From assembly GCF_000974985.2 (NCBI RefSeq), contig NZ_LAVA02000088.1:1-54802 (forward strand): DNA of 54,802 nucleotides, given 5' to 3'. Position numbers and translations under genes: made by a program. The notes beneath the pieces were generated by a model, which had not been told where the DNA came from, ran no database searches, and saw only the letters and a list, made by a program, of their open reading frames with translations. Shown here in pieces: positions 8,896 to 18,067 of the stretch. Numbering within the stretch: the stretch's first letter is position 1; every line of letters begins with the position of its first letter. This DNA is from Streptomyces mangrovisoli. Its GTDB lineage: Bacteria; Actinomycetota; Actinomycetes; Streptomycetales; Streptomycetaceae.

Positions 8896-9340
8896 TGCTT
8901 TCCCTGGAGGACTAGCGGCCCGAGGGCCTGGAGACGGACATCGCGCGAACTCCCCCGGCACCCGGACACGTCACGGGGTCCGGACGCCGGCGGGGGGAAC
9001 CGGCCTACGGCATGCGGCCTGGCGATACGGCCGCACCCTGAGCACCGAACCTGACAGTTCTTCATGATGTGAAGAACCAGTAAAGAATTCGTGGGGCAAT
9101 TGATAGCAGCCCTGAGTGGATCATGCAATGTACATGTGTCGCCGAGACGGCTCTGGTCAGCGGATACGTGGCGGTGCGACGCCGCCGGAACCACCCGACG
9201 GCACGATCGCACCCGCCTGAAAGGCCTTCACATGTCCGCCCGGGCGACACAGGCCGTGCGCGCAGCACCGAGGCCCGTCGCGGCCGCGGCGTCGGGCCCC
9301 GCCGGAGGGCCCGGTGCCGCGGTCGGCGGCCGCGCCGGAA
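8896..9340. promoter_or_regulatory. AT-richer upstream region of the zinc-ribbon gene
   Basis: These 445 bases hold no convincing gene. They contain an 8-bp palindrome at 9057-9077 and ATGTGAAG-type octamers at 9067-9074 and 9226-9233 (inverted). A short open frame beginning ATG 9232, with GAAAGG upstream, reads MSARATQAVRAAPR but becomes low-complexity. It is at most the remnant of a secreted-protein start. Confidence 0.45.
9057..9077 (-). promoter_or_regulatory. Candidate operator palindrome GTTCTTCA-N5-TGAAGAAC
   Basis: A perfect 8-bp inverted repeat with a 5-nt spacer, about 160-180 nt upstream of the zinc-ribbon gene start. It contains one of the five ATGTGAAG octamers of this region (9067-9074). 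It could be a regulator site or an RNA hairpin. Confidence 0.45.
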
Positions 9341-9890
9341 CTACTTCACGTCGATGTAGGTGCCGGCGGTCTTGACGGTGCCGGTGGTGGAGTTGCCCGC
9401 ATAGGACCAGCGCCAGTAGCCGTCCACGGAAGCGGTCACGGCGGCCTTCAGGGCGCCGGCACTCGCGGACTTCACCGTCTTGACGGTGGTGTAGGTGCTG
9501 GTGCCTATCTTGCGGAACTGCAGCTTGACCGACTGGCCGGAGTAGCCGGCGTACTTCTGGGTGTTCCAGTCCGCCCGGGTCAGGCCGCCCGTGACGGTGA
9601 GGGCCTTGCCCTTCTTGACCGGGTTGGGGGAAGCCTTGACCGTGAGACGCGCGGCGCGCTGGATCTTCACGACGGAGTACGCATCGTCGCCGTAGAAGTC
9701 GTAGTCCTTGCCGTACGCCGCGACGTCCACCTTCCAGGATCCGGCCAGGGAGTTCGTCAGGCTGTAACCCGGGAGGATCTCGTCGGTGCCCGTGCAGGTG
9801 GAGGTGGTGGCAGTGGACGCCTTGCAGGACAGCGAGCCCGGGCCGATCAGCTGCCTCGGCGGCGACGGCGACGACGGTTCGAGTGCTCAT
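9341..9890 (-). pseudogene. Broken secreted protein gene (Ig-like/calcium-binding-type family)
   Basis: The C-terminal 150 or so residues are well preserved: a segment around SCKASTATTSTC, then EILPGYSLTNSLAGSWKVDV, then an Ig-like domain containing NPVKKGKALTVTGGLT, YSGQSVKLQFRK and DGYWRWSYAGNSTTGTV, ending at a TAG (9341). The only sensible start, ATG 9890, encodes MSTRTVVAVAA in a different frame, and the preserved frame has a TGA overlapping that ATG. So a frameshift, probably with loss of the end of the signal peptide and an N-terminal domain, has broken the gene. As I recall the family, intact members are secreted and about 100 residues longer. A sequencing error would restore frame but not the missing length. 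Confidence 0.65.
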
Positions 9891-10376
9891 GGATGCAGAC
9901 CCCCACATACGTCCCGCCGCCCCACGCGACGGGATCTTGAAAGAAGTGGCGTGATCCTAAACAGAATGTGAAGGAATTGTAAATGATCTTCACATCTTTG
10001 CGATCGCTTTCCCCCTCCATTGATGCCTGCACGGACGCGTTCTCGCAGGTGGAAGTACATGTCGCAGAGACTTCCAAAGGTGAGAGAAATGTGAAGGATC
10101 TGCAGACGACCGAGACGGGGACGCCACCGGGACAGCCGCCCGCCGACCGCCGCACGGGGACCCCTGGGCCATCCATCGCCCGACGCGACCCCGCAGACTC
10201 CGCAGGCCCCGGCAAGGACAAATGCGCACATTCTTCGCGAGATTGGAAAGCCACCGTGACCGCCCCGGTACAGAGCGAGTTCGGGCTTCCGTCTCACGGG
10301 CAGTCATGTGACACTGGCGTCCCCGTCCGCAGTGCGGACCCGCTCCGCACACCGTCCCCCACCGAGAAGTGCGCCC
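9891..10376. promoter_or_regulatory. AT-richer intergenic region with ATGTGAAG repeats
   Basis: This region of 486 bases lies between the divergent broken secreted gene and the DUF3558-like gene. It is clearly less GC-rich than its surroundings. It contains ATGTGAAG at 9966-9973 and 10089-10096 and the inverted octamer at 9988-9995. No convincing coding frame is seen; a candidate second start for the DUF3558-like gene lies at 10308. Confidence 0.5.
9966..9995. promoter_or_regulatory. Candidate operator ATGTGAAG-N14-CTTCACAT
   Basis: A perfect 8-bp inverted repeat separated by 14 nt of AT-rich sequence, located 76-105 nt upstream of ATG 9890. The same octamer recurs at 9067, 9226 (inverted) and 10089. 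This suggests one regulator acting on the envelope/secreted genes of this region. Confidence 0.45.
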
Positions 10377-11075
10377 GTGCGTGATCTTCCTTTGCCGCTC
10401 ACTCTTTCCGCGCGCATAGCCCCGGTCGCCGTGCTGGCCGTGGCGGGCTGGGCGCTGACGTCTGGGCCGTTCGCCCCGGCGCCGGCCACGAGCGAGGCCT
10501 CTGCGTCCCAGCAGACCCAGTCCGGGAGCCAGGACGACTCCGGCTCCACCACTCCCTCGTCGTCGGCCGCGCCGTCCGCGAAGGCGTTCAGCACCGCGCC
10601 CGCGCCGTGCACCAGTGTGGCGGTCGCGAACATCAAGTCCCTTGTGCCGGGGGCGAAGACGGCGGGCAAGGAGATCCCGTCGACGGACAACAAGATCCGC
10701 CGCACCTGCTCCTGGAACGCGCTGAAGGGCTTCGACTACCGCTGGCTCGACGTCTCCTTCGAGATCACCGACTCGCAGGCGGCCGCGGCGAAGGAGTACA
10801 AGCAGCGCACCGCCGAGAAGAGCGGTGGCGGCGCGGTGCCGGGGCTCGGCGACACCGCGTACTCGGTGGTCAACCTCACCACCGAGGACAAGCAGCAGAC
10901 CCGTGAGGGCGTGGTGATCGCGCAGATCTCCAACGCGCTGGTCACCATCACCTACAACGGCAGCGACTTCGAGACGAAGAAGGCGCCCAGCACCGATGTG
11001 ATCAACAAGGGTGCGATCAAGGCCGCCAAGGACGCGGTGGCCGCACTGAAGGGCAGCGGCAGCAGCACCAGCTGA
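10377..11075 (+). CDS. DUF3558-like secreted or anchored protein
   Basis: A protein of about 232 aa with a short hydrophobic N-terminal segment (IAPVAVLAVAGWALTSG) acting as signal or anchor, then a Ser/Thr/Ala-rich linker, then a globular domain. The globular domain shows the DUF3558 pattern of actinobacterial cell-wall lipoproteins (CTSVAVANIKSLVPGAK, then RRTCSWNALKG), with two Cys that could form a disulfide. No lipobox Cys is seen at the end of the hydrophobic segment. GTG 10377 is preferred because GAGAAG lies 7 nt upstream; a GTG at 10308 would add 23 Arg/Pro-rich residues. Function is unknown. Confidence 0.78.
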   Translation: MRDLPLPLTLSARIAPVAVLAVAGWALTSGPFAPAPATSEASASQQTQSGSQDDSGSTTPSSSAAPSAKAFSTAPAPCTSVAVANIKSLVPGAKTAGKEIPSTDNKIRRTCSWNALKGFDYRWLDVSFEITDSQAAAAKEYKQRTAEKSGGGAVPGLGDTAYSVVNLTTEDKQQTREGVVIAQISNALVTITYNGSDFETKKAPSTDVINKGAIKAAKDAVAALKGSGSSTS

Positions 11076-11124
11076 CCGCCGCCGCCCTCCCGCGGCCTCC
11101 GGACTCCTTACGGTTGACGGACCG

Positions 11125-12693
<1,569 letters not shown>

Positions 12694-12798
12694 GGGCAGG
12701 CCAATCGAGGAGATGGGGACGGGTGGAAAGGCCGTGCGGGTGCGTGCCGAGGGGGGTGCGCTCCTGGACGAGATGGTGCGGTGTGCAGGGCGTCCGGG

Positions 12799-12826
12799 CC
12801 CCCTTCCCGGGACGGCGGGAAGGGGG
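12799..12826 (-). terminator. 11-bp stem-loop between LLM oxidoreductase and permease
   Basis: CCCCCTTCCCG and CGGGAAGGGGG pair perfectly around a 6-nt loop. The loop lies 38 nt after the LLM gene stop and about 105 nt before the permease start. It could terminate, or attenuate to lower permease expression. Confidence 0.6.
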
Positions 12827-12863
12827 TGCCTGAGGGTCCGACTGCAGGCCGGACGGGGGGTGT

Positions 12864-13883
12864 TCAGCCGTTGACGGCCGGGATGACCTTCGTGCCGTAG
12901 GCGTCGATGACGCTCTCCTGCGCGTCGTGCATGTCGTAGACGGCGAACTGGTCGACGCCGAGCTCGCGCAGGGCGTTCAGCTTCTCGATGTGCGCCTCGG
13001 CGGGCCCGATGAGGCAGAACCGGTCGACGATCTCGTCCGGCACGAACTGGGTGTCCGGGTTGCCGCTGCGCCCGTGGTGCGCATAGTCGTAGCCCTCGCG
13101 GGACTTGATGTACTCGGTGAGTTCGTCGGGCACCTGCGCGGAGTGCTCGCCGTACTTGGAGACCAGGTCGGCCACGTGGTTGCCGACCATGCCGCCGAAC
13201 CAGCGGCACTGGTCGCGGGCGTGGGCGAGCGCCTCGGGCGAGTCGTCCTCGGTGACGTAGGCGGGCGCGGCGACGCAGATGGTGACCTCGGACGGGTCGC
13301 GTCCGGCGGCGACGGCGGCGTCCTTGACCGCCTTCACCATGTACTCGGTGAGGTAGAGGTCGGCGAGCTGCAGGATGAAGCCGTCGGCCTCCTCGCCGGT
13401 CATCTTCAGGGCCTTGGGGCCGTACGCCGCCATCCACACGGGCAGCCGCGCGCCGGGCTTGATCCAGGGGAACTTGACGACGGTGCCGCCGAGGTCGGCC
13501 TCCTCGCCGCTGCCGAGGGCGCGGATGACCTTCATCGCGTCGCTGATGCGGGCCAGCGTGTTGGGCTTGCGGCCGGCGACCCGCATCGCGGAGTCGCCGC
13601 GGCCGATGCCGCAGACCGTGCGGTTGCCGAACATGTCGTTGAGGGTGGCGAAGGTGGAGGCGGTGACCTCCCAGGTGCGGGTGCCCGGGTTGGTGACCAT
13701 CGGGCCGACCGTCAGCGTCTCGGTCTGGGCGAGGATCTGGCTGTAGATGACGAAGGGTTCCTGCCAGAGCACCGCGGAGTCGAAGGTCCAGCCGTACGTG
13801 AACCCGTTGCGCTCGGCGCGCTTCATCAGGTCGACGACCTTCGAGGCCGGTGGGTCGGTCTGCAGGACGAGTCCGAAGTCCAT
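12864..13883 (-). CDS. LLM-class F420-dependent-type oxidoreductase (TIGR03842-like)
   Basis: A 339-aa TIM-barrel flavin/F420 enzyme of the luciferase-like superfamily, related to methylene-tetrahydromethanopterin reductase. It begins MDFGLVLQTDPPASKVVDLM. Typical segments include GWTFDSAVLWQEPFV, VTNPGTRTWEVTAS and the GIGRGDSAMRVAGRKP phosphate/cofactor loop. AGGAG lies 8 nt upstream of the ATG. It follows dihydropyrimidinase by only 11 nt, so it is almost certainly co-expressed with it. The substrate is unknown; the context suggests a redox step on a pyrimidine, dihydropyrimidine or hydantoin. Confidence 0.9.
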   Translation of the reverse strand: MDFGLVLQTDPPASKVVDLMKRAERNGFTYGWTFDSAVLWQEPFVIYSQILAQTETLTVGPMVTNPGTRTWEVTASTFATLNDMFGNRTVCGIGRGDSAMRVAGRKPNTLARISDAMKVIRALGSGEEADLGGTVVKFPWIKPGARLPVWMAAYGPKALKMTGEEADGFILQLADLYLTEYMVKAVKDAAVAAGRDPSEVTICVAAPAYVTEDDSPEALAHARDQCRWFGGMVGNHVADLVSKYGEHSAQVPDELTEYIKSREGYDYAHHGRSGNPDTQFVPDEIVDRFCLIGPAEAHIEKLNALRELGVDQFAVYDMHDAQESVIDAYGTKVIPAVNG

Positions 13884-13894
13884 GGGCGCCACTC

Positions 13895-15298
13895 CTAGTT
13901 GAGGTACTGACAGGTCGAGCGCGGGGTGTAGACGCCGTGACCTGCGTGTCCGGTGTACTCCCGCTCGGTGATGACGAGTTCGCCGCGCGAGAGCACGCTC
14001 TCCACGCGGCCGGTGATCCGCTTGCCCTCGTAGGCCGAGTAGTCGACGTTCATGTGGTGGGTCTCGGCGGACAGCACCTGTTCGGCCGCCGGGTCGTAGA
14101 TGACCACGTCCGCGTCGGCGCCCGGCGCGATGGTGCCCTTCTTCGGGTAGAGGCCGAACATGCGGGCCGGGGTGGCGCAGGCGATCTCGATCCAGCGGCG
14201 GCGGCTGATGTGCCCGTCCACGACGGCCTGGTGGAGCAGGTCCATGCGGTTCTCCACGCCCGGCATCCCGTTGGGGATCTTGGAGAAGTCGCCGCGGCCG
14301 AGCTCCTTCTGGCCCACGAAGCAGAAGGGGCAGTGGTCGGTGGAGACGACCTGGAGGTCGTTGGTGCGCAGCCCCTGCCACAGCTTGGCCTGGTGCTCGC
14401 GGGGGCGAAGCGGCGTGCTGCACACGTATTTGGCGCCCTCGAAGTCGGGCTCGGCGAGGTTGTCGGTGGACAGGAACAGGTACTGCGGACAGGTCTCGCC
14501 GAAGACGGGCAGCCCCTCGTCGCGGGCGCGCGCGAGTTCGGCGACGGCCTCCATCGCGGAGACGTGCACGACGTACAGCGGGGCGCCCGCGACCTGGGCG
14601 AGCCTGATGGCGCGATGGGTGGCCTCGGCCTCGAGGAGGGCCTTGCGGACCTCGCCGTGGAAACGCGGATCGGTCTCGCCGCGGGCGAGGGCCTGTTCGA
14701 CGAGTACGTCGATCGCGATGCCGTTCTCGGCGTGCATCATGATCAGGCCGCCGTTGTCGGCGGCGCGCTGCATGGCGCGCAGGATCTGGCCGTCGTCGGA
14801 GTAGAAGACGCCCGGGTAGGCCATGAACTGCTTGAAGGAGGTGACGCCCTCCTCCACGAGGTGGTCCATCTCCTTCAGGGTGTTCTCGTTGACGTCGGAG
14901 ACGATCATGTGGAAGCCGTAGTCGATGGCGCAGTTGCCCTCGGCCTTGGCGTGCCAGGCGTCGAGACCCTCGCGCAGGGCGCCGCCGACGCTCTGGATGG
15001 CGAAGTCGACGATGGTGGTGGTGCCGCCCCAGGCGGCGGCCCGGGTGCCGGTCTCGAAGGTGTCGGCGGCGTAGGTGCCGCCGAAGGGCATCTCCATGTG
15101 GGTGTGGCCGTCGACGCCGCCCGGGATGACGTACTTGCCGGTGGCGTCGATGGTGCGTTCGGCCGTCCAGGCGTCGGCGGCGGGAGTGCCGGTGGAGGCG
15201 AGGGCGGCGATACGGCCGTCCTCGATCAGGACGTCGGCGTGGAGCTCGTCGGACGCGGTGACGACGAGGCCACCGCGGATCACGGTACGGATGCTCAT
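13895..15298 (-). CDS. hydA: Dihydropyrimidinase / D-hydantoinase
   Basis: A 467-aa binuclear-zinc amidohydrolase that opens dihydrouracil, dihydrothymine or hydantoin rings to N-carbamoyl amino acids. All metal ligands are visible: His65 and His67 (GHTHME), the carboxylated Lys156 (SFKQFMAY), His189 (MMHAEN), His245 (VVHVS) and Asp321 (STDHCPF). The length matches cyclic amidases of the family. Its product would be the substrate of the nitrilase-fold amidohydrolases in the same cluster. The gene is followed 11 nt later by the LLM oxidoreductase, and a Streptomyces GC-rich intergenic element separates it from amidohydrolase 1. Confidence 0.95.
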   Translation of the reverse strand: MSIRTVIRGGLVVTASDELHADVLIEDGRIAALASTGTPAADAWTAERTIDATGKYVIPGGVDGHTHMEMPFGGTYAADTFETGTRAAAWGGTTTIVDFAIQSVGGALREGLDAWHAKAEGNCAIDYGFHMIVSDVNENTLKEMDHLVEEGVTSFKQFMAYPGVFYSDDGQILRAMQRAADNGGLIMMHAENGIAIDVLVEQALARGETDPRFHGEVRKALLEAEATHRAIRLAQVAGAPLYVVHVSAMEAVAELARARDEGLPVFGETCPQYLFLSTDNLAEPDFEGAKYVCSTPLRPREHQAKLWQGLRTNDLQVVSTDHCPFCFVGQKELGRGDFSKIPNGMPGVENRMDLLHQAVVDGHISRRRWIEIACATPARMFGLYPKKGTIAPGADADVVIYDPAAEQVLSAETHHMNVDYSAYEGKRITGRVESVLSRGELVITEREYTGHAGHGVYTPRSTCQYLN

Positions 15299-15424
15299 TT
15301 CATGACTCCGCTGGGTCGTGGTCGGGGCTGGTTGCGGATCGTGGTCGGGAACCGGTCGCCGGTGGCTGTTCGCGCGGCTCCCCGCGCCCCTGTCAGGGGG
15401 TTGCAGATGGAGTGACGTACCTGT
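15299..15424. repeat. Intergenic region with degenerate Streptomyces repeat
   Basis: This 126-bp gap between dihydropyrimidinase and amidohydrolase 1 contains CTCCCCGCGCCCCTGTCAGG (about 15379-15398), a diverged copy of the 20-mer element followed by a CCCCT-GTC-AGGGG hairpin. The hairpin could weaken read-through within the cluster. Confidence 0.5.
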
Positions 15425-16267
15425 TCACGGCGCGGTCAGGGGGCCGTAGGCGTCGGGGCGGCGGTCCCGGAAGAACTGCCAGCGGTCCCGGACCTCGCGC
15501 AGCTTGGCGAGGTCGAGGTCGCGGACGACGAGTTCGGTCTCCTTGTCGCTCGCCACCTCGCCGACGAACTGGGCCTCCGGGTCGACGAAGTAGGAGGTGC
15601 CGTAGAAGTCGTTGTCGCCGAGGTCCTCCACGCCCACCCGGTTGATGGCGCCCACGAAGTACTCGTTGGCGACGGCCGCCGCCGGCTGCTCCAACTGCCA
15701 GAGGTAGCGGGAGAGTCCGCGCGAGGTGGCGGACGGGTTGAAGACGATCTCGGCGCCCGCGAGCCCGAGGGCCCGCCAGCCCTCCGGGAAGTGCCGGTCG
15801 TAGCAGATGTAGACGCCGATCCGGCCGACCGCGGTGTCGAAGACGGGCCAACCGCTGTTGCCCGGACGGAAGTAGAACTTCTCCCAGAAGCCGGGGACTT
15901 GGGGAATGTGGTGCTTGCGGTACTTGCCGAGGTAGGAGCCGTCGGCGTCGAGCACGGCGGCCGTGTTGTACAGCACGCCGGGCTGCTCCTCCTCGTACAT
16001 CGGCAGGATCAGTACGATGCCCAGCTCGCGGGCGAGCGCCTGGAAGCGGCGCACGATCGGCCCCTCGGGGATCTGCTCGGCGTACTCGTAGAACGCCTTG
16101 TCCTGGACCTGGCAGAAGTACGGTCCGTAGAACAGCTCCTGGAAGCACAGCACGTGAGCGCCCTGGGCGGCCGCGTCGCGGGCCGCCTGCTCGTGCACCT
16201 GGATCATCGACTCCTTGTCGCCGGTCCAGGCGGTCTGGAAGAGGGCGGCACGGATCACTTGGCTCAT
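15425..16267 (-). CDS. Nitrilase-superfamily amidohydrolase 1 (beta-ureidopropionase-like)
   Basis: A 280-aa carbon-nitrogen hydrolase with an intact catalytic triad: Glu44 (FQELF), Lys118 (YRKHHIP) and Cys155 (ICYDRHFPEG). The motif set and size fit N-carbamoyl-beta-alanine or N-carbamoyl-D-amino-acid amidohydrolases, which release the amino acid, CO2 and ammonia from the product of dihydropyrimidinase. GGAGGT lies 5-6 nt upstream of the ATG, a strong site. It is closely similar to amidohydrolase 2 (19348-20190) along its whole length with no gaps, so the two are in-cluster paralogues. Confidence 0.92.
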   Translation of the reverse strand: MSQVIRAALFQTAWTGDKESMIQVHEQAARDAAAQGAHVLCFQELFYGPYFCQVQDKAFYEYAEQIPEGPIVRRFQALARELGIVLILPMYEEEQPGVLYNTAAVLDADGSYLGKYRKHHIPQVPGFWEKFYFRPGNSGWPVFDTAVGRIGVYICYDRHFPEGWRALGLAGAEIVFNPSATSRGLSRYLWQLEQPAAAVANEYFVGAINRVGVEDLGDNDFYGTSYFVDPEAQFVGEVASDKETELVVRDLDLAKLREVRDRWQFFRDRRPDAYGPLTAP

Positions 16268-16330
16268 CGGGACCTCCGGTCGCTCGGTGTGCGGCGAGCC
16301 TAGAAAGCCCGGGAGCCCGGGTTGAGTTGC

Positions 16331-16375
16331 ACCGTGTCACGTCTGCGGGCGTACGGCGTGCCACGGTGTCACGTC
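16331..16375 (-). promoter_or_regulatory. Direct repeat AC(C/G)GTGTCACGTC upstream of amidohydrolase 1
   Basis: Two 13-mers at 16331-16343 and 16363-16375 differ at one base and are offset by 32 nt, about three helical turns. A third GTCACGT lies near 16413. They sit 64-150 nt upstream of the amidohydrolase 1 start, in the promoter region of the dihydropyrimidinase operon, and could be PucR binding sites. Confidence 0.45.
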
Positions 16376-16449
16376 CTCGTCCACCCATGTTTCACCACCG
16401 TTTTCCCAGGTCGTCACGTGTTTCACTGCTGTTGCGCGGGGTCCGCGGG

Positions 16450-18039
16450 TCAGCCCTGCTGGGCGTCGTGGGCGAGCAGCGCGATATGCACCGAAGCCGC
16501 CTGCTCGAAGTCGTCGAGGTCCACGCCGAGCCGGGTCTGTATCGCTTCGAGGCGGCGGTACAGGGCGGGGCGCGAGACGTGATGGAGCTGCGCCGTACGG
16601 GACTTGTTGCGGCCGCTGGCGAGATAGGTGCGCAGCACGGACAGCAGGTCGTCACCGGCCGCGCACAGCAGCCCGTCCAACTCCCTCTCAGCGAAGGACT
16701 GCACATGCGGGTCGTCCCGCAACAGCCGTATCAGACCCCGCAGATGTACGTCCTTCAGGCGTACGACCGCGGGCAGGTCGCGGGCCGCCGAGGAGTCGGC
16801 CACGGCGTCGGCGACGTGCCGTGCCTCGCGCAGCCCGGCGGGCACGTCGTCCCAGGCGGTGCGGGGGCCGGCCGCGGCGACGGCCACGGGGTCCGCGGCG
16901 TCGGGGCCGGCGCGCAGCCGGGTGGCGAAGTGCGCGGTGAGCGCGTCGGCGTCCTGGTCGCGGGCGAGACTGAGCAGCACCGCGGTGACGCCGTCGGCGA
17001 GTTCGGCGGCGAGGCCGGGCAGGCCCAGCAGTCTCAGGACCCGGTCGAGCCGGTCGGGCGGGGCACCGCGCACGACGAGCGGCACGAAGGTGCGCCGGTT
17101 GACCGGCAGGCCGGCGGCGCGCGCCCGGGGCAGCAACTGGCGCGCCGGGACGGCCTCGCTCACCAAGTCGGTGAGCAGGCCCTGCGCGGACTGCTCCTCC
17201 CAGGTGTGGGCGGATCCGCCGAGCATCCGGTGCAGCACCAGCGCCTCGGCGGCGCGGTCGGCGAGCAGCCGGCCGGTGGCGGAGTCGCCGCGGTGGCCGC
17301 AGAGCATGATCCGGCCCCAGCGTTCGCCGCGCCCGCCGAGTTCGGCGCGGATCCAGCCGTCGCCCTCGTTGCCTCCGGCCTGCCGGGCGATGCGCTCCCA
17401 GTCGCGCAGCACGTCGTCCACGGCGGGCCGTTCACCCGCGGTGGCGAGGACCCGGTGGGCGAGGTTGGTGACGACGACCGGGCAGGCGCTGTGCTGGGCG
17501 ACCTCGTCGAGCAGGGCCTGGAGCGGCGCGCCCGCGGTGATCAGGCCGGTGAGGGCGGTGCGTACGGTCTCCGAGAGGCTGACCGCGGCGAACTTCCGCC
17601 GTACCAGCCGGGACTGGACCTCCTCGGTCAACTCGGCGAAGGGGAAGGGGCGGTGCAGGACGACCATGGGCAGCCCGCACCGTTCGGCGGCCCGCCGCAT
17701 GACGTCCGGCGGGGCGGGGAAGGCCCGGCCGAGGCCGAGCACGACGGCGGCGGCCTCGGCGCGGTGCAGGGACTGGATGTACTCGGCCTGGCGGCCGTCG
17801 TCCCCGGCGAGCAGGACGCCCGTGGTGAGCACCATCTCGCCGCCGCTGAGCATGACGCCCACGTCGGCGGCCTCGGCGACATGGACCCAGCGCACGGGCC
17901 GGTCGAGATGGCCCGCGCCGGCCACCACCTCCGGCTCCCCGGCGAGCACCCGCTCCAGGCCCAGCACCTGACGGACCGACAGGGCGGGCTCCACGGACTC
18001 CGGGAGGTACGGGGCCTTTGACGACGAGGTGGTGGTCAT
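16450..18039 (-). CDS. PucR family transcriptional regulator
   Basis: A 529-aa regulator with an N-terminal PucR (purine-catabolism) domain (about residues 20-140, beginning LSVRQVLGLERVLAGEPEVV), a middle GGDEF-like/CdaR region and a C-terminal helix-turn-helix (about 460-515, RTYLASGRNKSRTAQLHHVS then RPALYRRLEAIQTRLGVDLD). Family members activate or repress purine, allantoin or related nitrogen-source genes on sensing an intermediate. It follows the aminotransferase by 28 nt on the same strand and precedes amidohydrolase 1, so it is the likely regulator of both halves of the cluster. GAGGGAAG lies 6 nt upstream of the ATG. Confidence 0.92.
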   Translation of the reverse strand: MTTTSSSKAPYLPESVEPALSVRQVLGLERVLAGEPEVVAGAGHLDRPVRWVHVAEAADVGVMLSGGEMVLTTGVLLAGDDGRQAEYIQSLHRAEAAAVVLGLGRAFPAPPDVMRRAAERCGLPMVVLHRPFPFAELTEEVQSRLVRRKFAAVSLSETVRTALTGLITAGAPLQALLDEVAQHSACPVVVTNLAHRVLATAGERPAVDDVLRDWERIARQAGGNEGDGWIRAELGGRGERWGRIMLCGHRGDSATGRLLADRAAEALVLHRMLGGSAHTWEEQSAQGLLTDLVSEAVPARQLLPRARAAGLPVNRRTFVPLVVRGAPPDRLDRVLRLLGLPGLAAELADGVTAVLLSLARDQDADALTAHFATRLRAGPDAADPVAVAAAGPRTAWDDVPAGLREARHVADAVADSSAARDLPAVVRLKDVHLRGLIRLLRDDPHVQSFAERELDGLLCAAGDDLLSVLRTYLASGRNKSRTAQLHHVSRPALYRRLEAIQTRLGVDLDDFEQAASVHIALLAHDAQQG

Positions 18040-18067
18040 GACGGTCTTCCCTCGCTCGGGCGTTCGG

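Noticed and set aside
5818..9054. Plus-strand open frame of about 3.2 kb opposite the zinc-ribbon gene
   Set aside because: Antisense artefact of GC bias; the minus strand has the zinc ribbon, membrane segments and ribosome-binding site, the plus strand only low-complexity Arg/Gln/Gly.
9091..9375. Plus-strand open frame beginning near 9091 or 9232
   Set aside because: Only the start (MSARATQAVRAAPR) with GAAAGG upstream looks gene-like; it turns into low-complexity sequence and overlaps the end of the broken secreted gene.
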